64,000 nt of DNA from Marinagarivorans cellulosilyticus (lineage in GTDB: Bacteria; Pseudomonadota; Gammaproteobacteria; Pseudomonadales; Cellvibrionaceae): positions 310,001-374,000 of the forward strand of contig NZ_AP023086.1 of assembly GCF_021655555.1 (NCBI RefSeq). The letters run 5' to 3'. Positions 31,778 to 40,337 of this stretch are shown in pieces. Numbering within the stretch: the first letter of the stretch is position 1; each line of letters starts with the position of its first letter. The notes below the pieces were generated by a model that saw only the letters and a list, made by a program, of their open reading frames with translations, was not told the origin of the DNA and made no database searches. The position numbers and the translations under genes are program-made.

Positions 31778-34029
31778 ATGCGGCTTTGGAATTTAATGAT
31801 CAAGCGTGGATAACAAAAGCGCATCAAATCGAGATTATGCTATCGCAGCTGCGTGCTGCTGGGTGGTTATCTGACTCGAGTGATTTGAGCCGCTGTTATG
31901 AAAATGCCATTGTGTGTTTGTCGGTAGAGCTAGACCTGCCGATAAGCGAGCGCACCTTGTGTGATTATTTGCCAAGTACAAAGCGTGATATAGATGTAAT
32001 TGATGTCATGAACGCTATTGCAAACTTAGGTTATTTGGCTAACGAAATCACTATTGATGCGCCAATTATAAATAAACGGCTTTTCCCATGTTTGTATGTG
32101 CCGCATACGCATTCTACTGACGCCGCAGCGAATAGCACACTCAATGGTGCACAACCTGTCGTGATCTTGGGTTCGCATTCGCAAGACGATAATTTAATGT
32201 TTACCATTTATGACTGTTCTGCTGAACGCGTCATGACGGTTAATAGTAGTGTAATCCCCAAAGGCAAGGCGTATGTCTTTACGAAAGAATCGGAATCGCC
32301 ACAGCCGTTAACACCGGAGTATATGGCGGCATCGGGGTTTACTTGGTTTAGGGCGCTGCTCGAACGTTTTAAAAGCCTATTCTGGCAGGTGTTTTCTGTC
32401 AGTATTATGATTAATTTAGTGGCCATTGCCGCCCCGCTTTTTGTGATGCTGGTATACGATCGTGTCATAGGCTTGCATTCACCAGAAACATTAATGCCCT
32501 TGATTGTCGGGGCGTTCTTAGCGCTAGCCAGCGAAGGTGTATTGCGTATGGTGCGGCTGCGAGCATTATCTTGGTTTAGCTCGCGGGTAGATACTATCGT
32601 CAGTAACCATATATTTTCCCAATTGGTGCTAATGCCAATAACGTTTACCGAGCGCGCATCGGTATCTGCACAAATTTCACGTATCCGGGCTTTTGAAAGT
32701 ATTCGCGATTTTTTCAATGGACCTTTATTTTTAGCCATTGTAGAGCTGCCTTTTACCCTTATCATTTTATTGGCCATTGCGATTATTGCTGGCAAACTGG
32801 CCTTGGTGCCTTTAGCCATTGGTATGCTGTACTTAGTCCTGTTGTTTTTTACCAATACATCGCTAAGAACATCCACTAAGTTGTCGGGTAAAGACCATTC
32901 GCTTCGCCAGCAAATGGTATTTGAAACTTTCCAAAAAATGCATGGTATTCGTTCTAGCGGCATCGGTGAAAAATGGATTGAAGAATATCGAAAAGTATCG
33001 GGCAAAGCATCGTTATCGGCGTTTAATACAGCTTTTTTATCTGCACGTATCGAGACAATATCGCACGCGTTGTTTGTGGCGGCAGGGCTTACTATTATCT
33101 ATCTTGGGGTTATTGGTATTTTGGCAGGCGAGATCACTACCGGTGCATTAATCGCTACCACACTTTTAGTTTGGCGAGTGTTAACGCCCTTTAAAATATT
33201 GTGTAATTCCATGAGCCGCTTCGAGCAAGTGCGTAACTCGGTGGATCAAGTCAATCGCCTTATGGCAATTAATACCGAGGCGCAAGAATCCGCATCGCAT
33301 ACGCGCATTAACGAATTAAAAGGGCATGTTAGTTTTAGTAAAGTGGGCCTGCGTTATAGTAAAATTAGTGACCCCGTATTTACCGGTCTTAGCTTTAATG
33401 CAAAACCTGGTGATTTGGTTGCCGTTACTGGTGGTAATGGTTCGGGTAAATCGACAATTCTTCAACTGATAAACGGGTTTTATAAACCGCAAACCGGAAA
33501 TATTAGAATTGACGATTTAGATATTCGCCAACTTGATTTAATCGACCTTCGTAAAAATATTGCTTACGTGCCTCAAATCCCGCATTTCTTTAACGGATCC
33601 ATTGCAGAAAATCTACGTATGGCTGATCCACTAGTCAATGCGCAAGCAATTAAAGTAGCGTTAAACCAAGTAGATGCATGGGAGGAAATTTGTGCCTTAC
33701 CTCAAGGGATAGAAACGCAAATAGGCATCGATGGTTTTCAGTTGCCTTCAGGGTTGTCGTATAAGTTAAATTTGGCGCGGGCCTACATCAAGAATACCTC
33801 GCTTATGTTGTTCGATGAGCTACCCTATGCATTGCTAAACAGTAGTGCGGGCGATGCCTTCCGCAAGACAATTGAGCGCTGGAAAGGGCACCGCACAGTA
33901 ATTTTAGTAACCCACCGCGAAGACTACATAAAAATGGCCGATACAGTCGTCTTGCTTTCCACCGGAGATTTTCCCATGGTGGGCTCCCCTGATTTAATTA
34001 TAGAGGCGATCAATAAGAGCAACACCTAG
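31774..34029 (+). CDS. Type I secretion ABC half-transporter with C39-like domain, catalytic
   Basis: The second exporter half, 751 residues. Residues ~15-150 form a peptidase-C39-like domain of the non-proteolytic kind, since no canonical catalytic Cys motif is visible; such domains bind RTX substrates. Residues ~200-480 are the membrane domain (LFVMLVYDRVIGLHSPETL). The ATPase domain has a standard P-loop (GGNGSGKST), Walker B with catalytic Glu682 (LMLFDEL) and the H-loop His714 (LVTHRED), though its signature is also modified (LPSGLSY). It therefore supplies the hydrolytic machinery that the partner encoded just upstream lacks. The ATGA overlap implies coupled translation. The likely substrate is the giant adhesin. 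Confidence 0.87.
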   Translation: MNAALEFNDQAWITKAHQIEIMLSQLRAAGWLSDSSDLSRCYENAIVCLSVELDLPISERTLCDYLPSTKRDIDVIDVMNAIANLGYLANEITIDAPIINKRLFPCLYVPHTHSTDAAANSTLNGAQPVVILGSHSQDDNLMFTIYDCSAERVMTVNSSVIPKGKAYVFTKESESPQPLTPEYMAASGFTWFRALLERFKSLFWQVFSVSIMINLVAIAAPLFVMLVYDRVIGLHSPETLMPLIVGAFLALASEGVLRMVRLRALSWFSSRVDTIVSNHIFSQLVLMPITFTERASVSAQISRIRAFESIRDFFNGPLFLAIVELPFTLIILLAIAIIAGKLALVPLAIGMLYLVLLFFTNTSLRTSTKLSGKDHSLRQQMVFETFQKMHGIRSSGIGEKWIEEYRKVSGKASLSAFNTAFLSARIETISHALFVAAGLTIIYLGVIGILAGEITTGALIATTLLVWRVLTPFKILCNSMSRFEQVRNSVDQVNRLMAINTEAQESASHTRINELKGHVSFSKVGLRYSKISDPVFTGLSFNAKPGDLVAVTGGNGSGKSTILQLINGFYKPQTGNIRIDDLDIRQLDLIDLRKNIAYVPQIPHFFNGSIAENLRMADPLVNAQAIKVALNQVDAWEEICALPQGIETQIGIDGFQLPSGLSYKLNLARAYIKNTSLMLFDELPYALLNSSAGDAFRKTIERWKGHRTVILVTHREDYIKMADTVVLLSTGDFPMVGSPDLIIEAINKSNT

Positions 34030-34360
34030 CGCATCTAATTTAGCCATTCTAGGGTTGACCTTTTGGTGTGCCCTTTTTATTCGCTTTGGTAATAAATAAA
34101 GGCAAGTAGGCCTGTATACCTGCCTCCATTAGCATTCTTGCCAAAATAATAGCGATAAAGCGGGCTGATTTTTAAGCCTGACTACATATGCCTTCAATAT
34201 AACCAAAAACTTAATATCGATATAACCCTATTTCAAAATGGCATGTAAAGAAGGCTATTCCTTTTTGTGTTTGCCAGCTAGGCCTAGCTTTTTTAACTAG
34301 ACTAAATAGAAGGGTAACTTTATATGTATTTTAAGTCGCGGAGGTAACGCTGACTGTGTA
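34030..34360 (+). other. 331-bp intergenic region before the adaptor gene
   Basis: No gene is visible. The region is AT-rich and separates the ABC pair from the HlyD adaptor. Near its end is a palindrome AGCTAGGCCTAGCT at 34276-34289 followed directly by five T, which could be a weak terminator or a protein-binding site. A GGAGG-like sequence at 34340-34345 is a good ribosome site but sits 15 bases before the TTG at 34361. A promoter for the adaptor-phosphorelay operon is likely here, but no clear -35/-10 pair stands out. Confidence 0.4.
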
Positions 34361-35737
34361 TTGCAGCTGCGTAACGGTATGGTTATATCTATTAAAGAAT
34401 ACTTAAGGCAGCACCAGCTCTCGCAAAGCGAGCAGGAGCAGCTGGCTTACATGCCGCAATCGGTAAAGCTAGAGGAAGCGGTTAATCCGCATATGGTGCG
34501 TATTACTATGTTAGTGATTAGTACCGCCATACTGGTCTTTTTTATCTGGGCTGCTGTTACAAAAATTAGTGAAGTGACGAGTGCTGTTGGAGAGGTGGTT
34601 CCGCGTGGTTATACCCAAATTATTCAGCATTTAGAAGGGGCGTTGGTTAAAGAAGTCTTGATTCGCGATGGTGACCTTGTCGATCAGCATCAAGTTCTAA
34701 TTAAGCTAGAAGATACGGCGGCAACGCAGAATCTAGAAGAAACGCGAAAAAAGATGAAGTCTATTAAATTTCAAATAGAGCGCTATAAAGCGTTTGTTGA
34801 AAAGCGCGATCTAGATTTTAGCCATATCGCCAAGTTAACCGAGGAAGAGCTTAATTTTCAAGCCAGTACTTATAATGAAATGCGCCAGTCTATTGCGCAG
34901 GAAGAGGACGTGTTAAGCCAGCAAATAACACAAAAAGAGTCTGAAATAGAAAAATTACAGCATCGTATAGAGCACGCCAAGCAAAGCTTAGCATTGGCCG
35001 CCGAAGCTCGGGATATTCAAAAAAAATTACTCGATAAAGGCTATGCATCGCGGCTAACGTATATCAAGTTTGAGCAAGACCACCATAAATTAATAGGTGA
35101 TCTAAAAGAGTCTAAAGAGGCTTTAGGGCAAGCTCGCGAGTCTTTGACCGAATATCAAAGCCGCTTGACATCACTTGGGTCTAAGTCTCGAGACCAAGCG
35201 TATTCGATGTTGGATCAATTGCAATCCCAGCGTGATCAAATACAAGAAACGCTAATTCGCTTAGAAGATCGCGTCAATCGATTAACCATTCGGGCGCCGG
35301 TAAAAGGAGTGGTGAAAGGCTTACAGCTTAATACCGTTGGCGGTGTTGTCGAACCCGGTAAAGCGCTATTAGAAATAGTCCCCTTAAGTGCGAAGCTTAT
35401 TGTGGAAGCGCAAGTTTCCCCCAAGGATGTTGGCCATATTAAAGTGGGGCAGCCGATACGTGTGAAAGTCAGCTCTTTTGATTTCTCACGCTATGGCACA
35501 GTGTCGGGAACGTTAGATTATGTTTCTGCAACAACATTTATGAACGAAAAGCGAGAACCGTATTTTAAAGTGCGCATTGGGTTAGCAAAAACCTATGTGG
35601 GGCACGATGCGCAACAAAATACGATTCTTCCTGGTATGACTGTTGTTGGCGACATTATTACCGGAGAAAAGACTATTCTTTCTTATCTATTTAAACCTAT
35701 TCATTTATCACTTAAAACGGCATTTTCAGAAAGGTAA
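34361..35737 (+). CDS. HlyD/LapC-family type I secretion adaptor
   Basis: The membrane-fusion protein that bridges the inner-membrane ABC exporter and an outer-membrane TolC channel. It has one N-terminal transmembrane helix (residues ~45-70), a lipoyl-like half (VVPRGYTQIIQHLEG), a long coiled coil (residues ~120-310), the second lipoyl half with the family motif IRAPVKGVVKGL, and a C-terminal beta-barrel ending LPGMTVVGDIITGEKTILSYL. All this fits HlyD of normal length. The start is uncertain: TTG 34361 is at a wide spacing from GAGGT, and ATG 34379 (MVISIKEYL) is an alternative. No tolC gene lies in the window. It is followed after 5 bp by the receiver gene, so secretion and signalling share a transcript. 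Confidence 0.88.
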   Translation: MQLRNGMVISIKEYLRQHQLSQSEQEQLAYMPQSVKLEEAVNPHMVRITMLVISTAILVFFIWAAVTKISEVTSAVGEVVPRGYTQIIQHLEGALVKEVLIRDGDLVDQHQVLIKLEDTAATQNLEETRKKMKSIKFQIERYKAFVEKRDLDFSHIAKLTEEELNFQASTYNEMRQSIAQEEDVLSQQITQKESEIEKLQHRIEHAKQSLALAAEARDIQKKLLDKGYASRLTYIKFEQDHHKLIGDLKESKEALGQARESLTEYQSRLTSLGSKSRDQAYSMLDQLQSQRDQIQETLIRLEDRVNRLTIRAPVKGVVKGLQLNTVGGVVEPGKALLEIVPLSAKLIVEAQVSPKDVGHIKVGQPIRVKVSSFDFSRYGTVSGTLDYVSATTFMNEKREPYFKVRIGLAKTYVGHDAQQNTILPGMTVVGDIITGEKTILSYLFKPIHLSLKTAFSER

Positions 35738-35742
35738 TTAAT

Positions 35743-36690
35743 ATGGAATCTTTTAACCTTGCGGCATCTGCAATTCCTAATGGTGTAACGATCAATACAT
35801 TGGCAGTGGATGATGACCGTTCTATGCGTATGATGTTACAAACGCAATTAGAAGATCTAGGCCACAATGTTACAACCGCGGACGATGGAAAAACAGCATG
35901 GTCCGCGTTACAGGAACACGGCGCTGATATTGATATTGTTGTTATTGATCGTGAAATGCCAGGCATGAATGGTTTGGAAGTTGTGTCGTTAATGAAAAAC
36001 GACCCGCTATTAAAGAATATCCCCGTCATTATGCAGACAGGATCTGATCGAGCGGAGCAAATCCGAGAAGGCATCGATGCCGGGGTGTATTATTACCTAA
36101 CAAAGCCCATCGACGAAGAAGTTTTGGCGTCGGTTATCTCTGCGGCTGTGCGCAATATATCGCAACAAAAGTTGCTTAATCAGGAATTAAAGCACCATAA
36201 GTCCAGCTTTAATCTTATTCGCAAATGCCAGTTTAAATTGCGTACTATTCCAGAAGCTGAAGACCTTGCATGCTTTTTGGCAAATTGTTATCCCCAGCCA
36301 GAAAAAGTGGTTACCGGTATTGCAGAGCTACTCATTAATGGTGTTGAGCACGGAAATTTAGGCATTGGCTATGATGAGAAAACATGGTTGATTAAAAGTG
36401 GTACTTGGCGCGATGAGGTTTTGCGAAGAACGGAATTCCCTGAACATAAAAACAAGAGTGTTGAGGTTTTGTATCAACGCCAAGAGGATGGGTTCTATTT
36501 GAAAATCAAAGACTGTGGCAACGGTTTTGATTGGCGTAAATACATTAAAGTTGACCCTTCTCGTGCATTAGAAAATCATGGGCGAGGCATTGCGCAAGCC
36601 CACTCCATGAGCTTCGATAAAATATCGTATAACGATGCGGGCAACGAAGTTACCGCGTTTGTTGCTAATGATTCTGATATTGATTGGTAA
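35743..36690 (+). CDS. Response regulator with RsbW/HATPase-like output domain
   Basis: A cytoplasmic receiver fused to an ATP-binding domain. Residues ~15-140 form a CheY-like receiver with acidic pocket VDDDRS, phospho-acceptor Asp69 (VVIDREMPG) and conserved Lys in TKPID. Residues ~180-305 form a GHKL/HATPase domain of the anti-sigma/RsbW type: N-box with Glu195 and Asn199 (AELLINGVEHGN), DCGNGF and GRGIAQA. There is no dimerisation His box, so it is not a histidine kinase. Such proteins can act as phosphorylation-controlled anti-sigma or serine kinases in partner switching, but no STAS antagonist is seen nearby. It is 5 bp from the adaptor gene and its end overlaps the next kinase frame. 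Confidence 0.85.
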   Translation: MESFNLAASAIPNGVTINTLAVDDDRSMRMMLQTQLEDLGHNVTTADDGKTAWSALQEHGADIDIVVIDREMPGMNGLEVVSLMKNDPLLKNIPVIMQTGSDRAEQIREGIDAGVYYYLTKPIDEEVLASVISAAVRNISQQKLLNQELKHHKSSFNLIRKCQFKLRTIPEAEDLACFLANCYPQPEKVVTGIAELLINGVEHGNLGIGYDEKTWLIKSGTWRDEVLRRTEFPEHKNKSVEVLYQRQEDGFYLKIKDCGNGFDWRKYIKVDPSRALENHGRGIAQAHSMSFDKISYNDAGNEVTAFVANDSDIDW

Positions 36691-39600
36691 TTCGCGTGCC
36701 AGAGAAGGATCGCAACAACTGGCTTAAGCGAGCCATAAAAGCAGAGAAGCGTTTAAGTGTGCAGGGCAAAATGCAGCTGCTTTTTGTGCTGGCCATTGTA
36801 CTTTGTGTATTGATTTCTCTGCCTTTTGTTTACATAGAGGCTGTAACACTAAAAAATCATTTTCATCACGAAACAACTAAGACGCTTACTCGATTGATTG
36901 AAGTGCCGTTGGCTGATCAGCTATTGAATATAGACTTACCGGCTATAGAGCGTACGGTTGATTCGTTTAAGCAAGCATTGGATGTTGAGGCGTTCTGTTT
37001 GTTTAATAAAGAAATGATTGTTGTTAAATCATTAAAGAGTGAGTGCCATGCTAACGAGTTGGCATTTGTAGAGCCGGTGCATAACGTCGATGGCCAGATT
37101 GAGGGCTATTTGTATGTTCAGGCCTCTAATGGATATGAAAATGGCATACTTTACAGGCAGTTGATTGTGGCAGCCTGTTTAGTGGTGGTGTTTTTTATCG
37201 TTTCTTTTTTAATGTTGTTAAGGTTGCGATTTATTATCTCCCGCCCGTTAGAAGAGCTAAGCTCTTCAGTTGTAAAATTCTTAAAGAGCAATGATTTTCA
37301 TATCAGGGCTTCACATTTCTCAGATGATGAAATAGGGCGTTTAGCTGCGGCTTTTAACCACTTGTTGCAAGATATGCGCAGTAAAGAGCATGCGCTACTC
37401 AAGGCAAAAAACAAGGCCGATGAGGCCAACGAGCTAAAGGGTGATTTTCTGGCTTCGGTGAGCCATGAGATCAGAACGCCCATGAATGGCATTATCGGTA
37501 CCACCGAGCTGTTGCTTGAATCGTTAGAAAAACAAAAGCATAAGAATTATGCCAGTACTATATTGCGCTCATCAGAAAGTTTGCTGGCAATTATTAATGA
37601 TATTTTGGACTTTTCTAAAATTGAATCTGGAAAGTTAGAAATAGAATCGATACCTTTTAATTTGTATGCCGAAATAGAAGACGTCGCAGATTTAATGACG
37701 ATGCGAGCGAATGAAAAGGATATAGAAATTATCTTGGCGATATCGCCTTATATTCCTGAGGTGGTCATTGGTGATCCTAGCCGCCTTAGGCAGGTGCTTA
37801 ACAATCTCGTTAATAATGCAATTAAATTTACCGACAATGGCCATATCTTAATAGAAGTGGAGCCATTGGGTTGCAGCGTTAGTGACGATGCGAAAGAGAA
37901 ATTGCGGTTTTCCGTAGTCGATACCGGTATTGGTATTTCTGAAAGTGCCCAGAAAAAGATTTTCGAGCGTTTTACTCAAGCCGAATCGTCTATTACTCGC
38001 CAATATGGTGGAACAGGTTTGGGCTTGGCTATTTGCAAGCAACTGGTTGAGCTATTAGGTGGTGAAATTCATGTAGAAAGTGTCGAGGGTAAAGGGTCTA
38101 CTTTTAGCTTTACGTTAGATTTTACAATTGATAAAGAACAGGCAGTACACGAAAATACTGAAAAGCTAGAAGGATTGCATGCGTTAGTTATTGATGATAA
38201 CCCCTATTTTTTAGAATATATAAAGCTAGCACTTCGCTATTTTGGTTTGCGTGTAAGCTGTGTCAGCAGCGCAAAAGAAGCAATTCGGCTAGTCGGTAGG
38301 TTTGATGAAAAAGGCGAGCCATTTGATGTCATATTAATTGATGAAAATATGCCTATGGTTAATGGTTGTGCGTTAGCTGAAAATATAGGACTAACGTATG
38401 TTGATAGCGCGCCGCCTATAATAATATTAAGTGATATTAGCGCTGACATGCAGCATGAACAGGTATATTCCAAGTTGGGTATATCGGCATATATTCAAAA
38501 ACCGATACGCTTGAGACAGTTAACGGCATTAATTGAGTTAACAATATTGTCCGGGAAAACTGCTGGCGCTAATGTTTTAACTGTTGATGAAATTAGGGGA
38601 AGCTCTAATAATCGCGCTAGTCACTTCAAGTTGGCTGGCCCGCAAATCTTGGTTGCTGAAGCAAATGACACCCATTATAAATTTATAGAAACGATTCTTT
38701 TAGAAGCCGGTTGTAAAGTAGTAAGGGTTTGTGACGGCGACGCTGTTATTGAGTATGTCATGAACCACGCTGTAGATTTAATGGTTTTAGATATTGAGCT
38801 TCCCGTCGTTAATGGTATTGATGTAGCTAAATCTTTCAGAAAAATGCAGGCTGAAATGGCTGCACGTCATACGCCTATAATCGCTACGGCAGCGCGGGAT
38901 GTAGCTGTTGATAATGTTCATGCCGTTAATGCCGGTATTGACTTATTTATTCATAAGCAATCGTTAAAGAATCAACTTGTCAGTAAGATATCGGTACTTA
39001 TTCCCAATTTTATTATTAATCAAAAGAATGACTTAGTATATTTTGAGGGCGTAAAAATACTATTGGTTGAAGATAACCGTGTTAATGCGCAAATAACCAC
39101 AGAAATATTAAATGAGTTCGGTTGTGAAGTCGTATTGTGTATTGATGGTAAGGAAGCTTTAGACTGTTTCCGCGAGGCTCGTTTTGATGCCGTATTAATG
39201 GATTGCCAGATGCCGATCATGGACGGCTTTGAAAGCACGCGCCATATTCGCCACTTCGAACGCAGTGCCCACCGCAGTGCAACCCCTATTATTGCATTGA
39301 CAGCAAACGCAATGAAGGGCGATAGCGAGCGCTGCTTTAACGCGGGCATGGATGACTATATTACAAAGCCGATAAAGCGAGAAAAGCTGCGAACATTATT
39401 GGCTAAATGTGTTGATAGCAGCAAGATATCCATTAAGCCCCATTCGGGTGAGCAAGATATAGATAACCTAATCGATGATGAAGAGTTCTCTAGAGTGCTC
39501 GCTTTTAGTAGCCGCGCGGGCATTGACGTGGAGCGTTATATTGTTGACATAGAGAAGAGCTTGCAATTGCTTGAAAGACAATTCCGGTCACAATCTGCGC

Positions 39601-40337
39601 GTGTTATTTATGAAACTACACAGGTTGTTATTCCTGTTTGTGAGGCTTTTGGTTTTTTACGTTTGAGACGTGAGATGCTCCGTTTTTCTCAGGCTGCTTT
39701 AGATTTACATGCTGAGAAGATTAGCCGCACAGATATTCTTGCTGGCTTATTGCAGGCCTCGATTAAAACTGCAACGCAAACGAAAGAATATATCCAGTCT
39801 TTGCATAACGAAATTGTTGTTACCTTACCAGAAGATTCAAAAGACTATCCGCCTATTGGCGAGGGAGCTACTGAAGCTGCTAATGCGGCTAGCGCATTAA
39901 TTCGCATTAATAAGGCGCCTTCAAACGCTTCTATTAATCGCAAGTCTGATGATAAGAGTTCAGTAAAAGTATTCGAAAACAAAGTAGAACAATCACACGA
40001 GTTGGTGGATAAGGCAACATTTGACGCGACCAAAAATGTGTTTAAGAAAAAGTTTGATACCATTTTGGGGGAATATATCGAAGATAGCGAAGAGTATTTA
40101 GCATGTATTTGTTCAGGTCTTGCCGAGCAAGACTTCCACCGTATTCGTGAAAATGCACATCCGTTGAAGTCGTCATCGTATACCTTAGGCTTTTGTGCTG
40201 TGGGTGATCTGGCTAAAAATATAGAAACCTATGCTAAGAAATCTACAGGCCTTGAAGAAATACAGCAGGATATTGAAAAGTTAGTTAAAGCTTTTGATGG
40301 TACAAAGGCGTTTATTACATCGGGGGCGCTTAAATAA
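36684..40337 (+). CDS. Hybrid histidine kinase with three receivers and HPt
   Basis: An inner-membrane sensor of about 1,217 residues. Order: two transmembrane helices (about 28-50 and 155-180) enclosing a small periplasmic sensor; HAMP; HisKA with His261 (SVSHEIRTP); HATPase (NNLVNNAIKFTD, DTGIGIS, GGTGLGLAI); receiver 1 with Asp553 (ILIDENMP); receiver 2 with Asp703 (VLDIELP) but lacking the usual paired acidic pocket (VAEAND); canonical receiver 3 with Asp840 (LMDCQMP) and TKPIKR; and a C-terminal HPt with His1159 (NAHPLKSSS). It can therefore run a complete phosphorelay within one chain. The start is uncertain: TTG 36684 overlaps the preceding stop, and GTG 36696 is an alternative. The gene abuts the second kinase (TAATG), so the two are coupled. 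Confidence 0.88.
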   Translation: MVIRVPEKDRNNWLKRAIKAEKRLSVQGKMQLLFVLAIVLCVLISLPFVYIEAVTLKNHFHHETTKTLTRLIEVPLADQLLNIDLPAIERTVDSFKQALDVEAFCLFNKEMIVVKSLKSECHANELAFVEPVHNVDGQIEGYLYVQASNGYENGILYRQLIVAACLVVVFFIVSFLMLLRLRFIISRPLEELSSSVVKFLKSNDFHIRASHFSDDEIGRLAAAFNHLLQDMRSKEHALLKAKNKADEANELKGDFLASVSHEIRTPMNGIIGTTELLLESLEKQKHKNYASTILRSSESLLAIINDILDFSKIESGKLEIESIPFNLYAEIEDVADLMTMRANEKDIEIILAISPYIPEVVIGDPSRLRQVLNNLVNNAIKFTDNGHILIEVEPLGCSVSDDAKEKLRFSVVDTGIGISESAQKKIFERFTQAESSITRQYGGTGLGLAICKQLVELLGGEIHVESVEGKGSTFSFTLDFTIDKEQAVHENTEKLEGLHALVIDDNPYFLEYIKLALRYFGLRVSCVSSAKEAIRLVGRFDEKGEPFDVILIDENMPMVNGCALAENIGLTYVDSAPPIIILSDISADMQHEQVYSKLGISAYIQKPIRLRQLTALIELTILSGKTAGANVLTVDEIRGSSNNRASHFKLAGPQILVAEANDTHYKFIETILLEAGCKVVRVCDGDAVIEYVMNHAVDLMVLDIELPVVNGIDVAKSFRKMQAEMAARHTPIIATAARDVAVDNVHAVNAGIDLFIHKQSLKNQLVSKISVLIPNFIINQKNDLVYFEGVKILLVEDNRVNAQITTEILNEFGCEVVLCIDGKEALDCFREARFDAVLMDCQMPIMDGFESTRHIRHFERSAHRSATPIIALTANAMKGDSERCFNAGMDDYITKPIKREKLRTLLAKCVDSSKISIKPHSGEQDIDNLIDDEEFSRVLAFSSRAGIDVERYIVDIEKSLQLLERQFRSQSARVIYETTQVVIPVCEAFGFLRLRREMLRFSQAALDLHAEKISRTDILAGLLQASIKTATQTKEYIQSLHNEIVVTLPEDSKDYPPIGEGATEAANAASALIRINKAPSNASINRKSDDKSSVKVFENKVEQSHELVDKATFDATKNVFKKKFDTILGEYIEDSEEYLACICSGLAEQDFHRIRENAHPLKSSSYTLGFCAVGDLAKNIETYAKKSTGLEEIQQDIEKLVKAFDGTKAFITSGALK

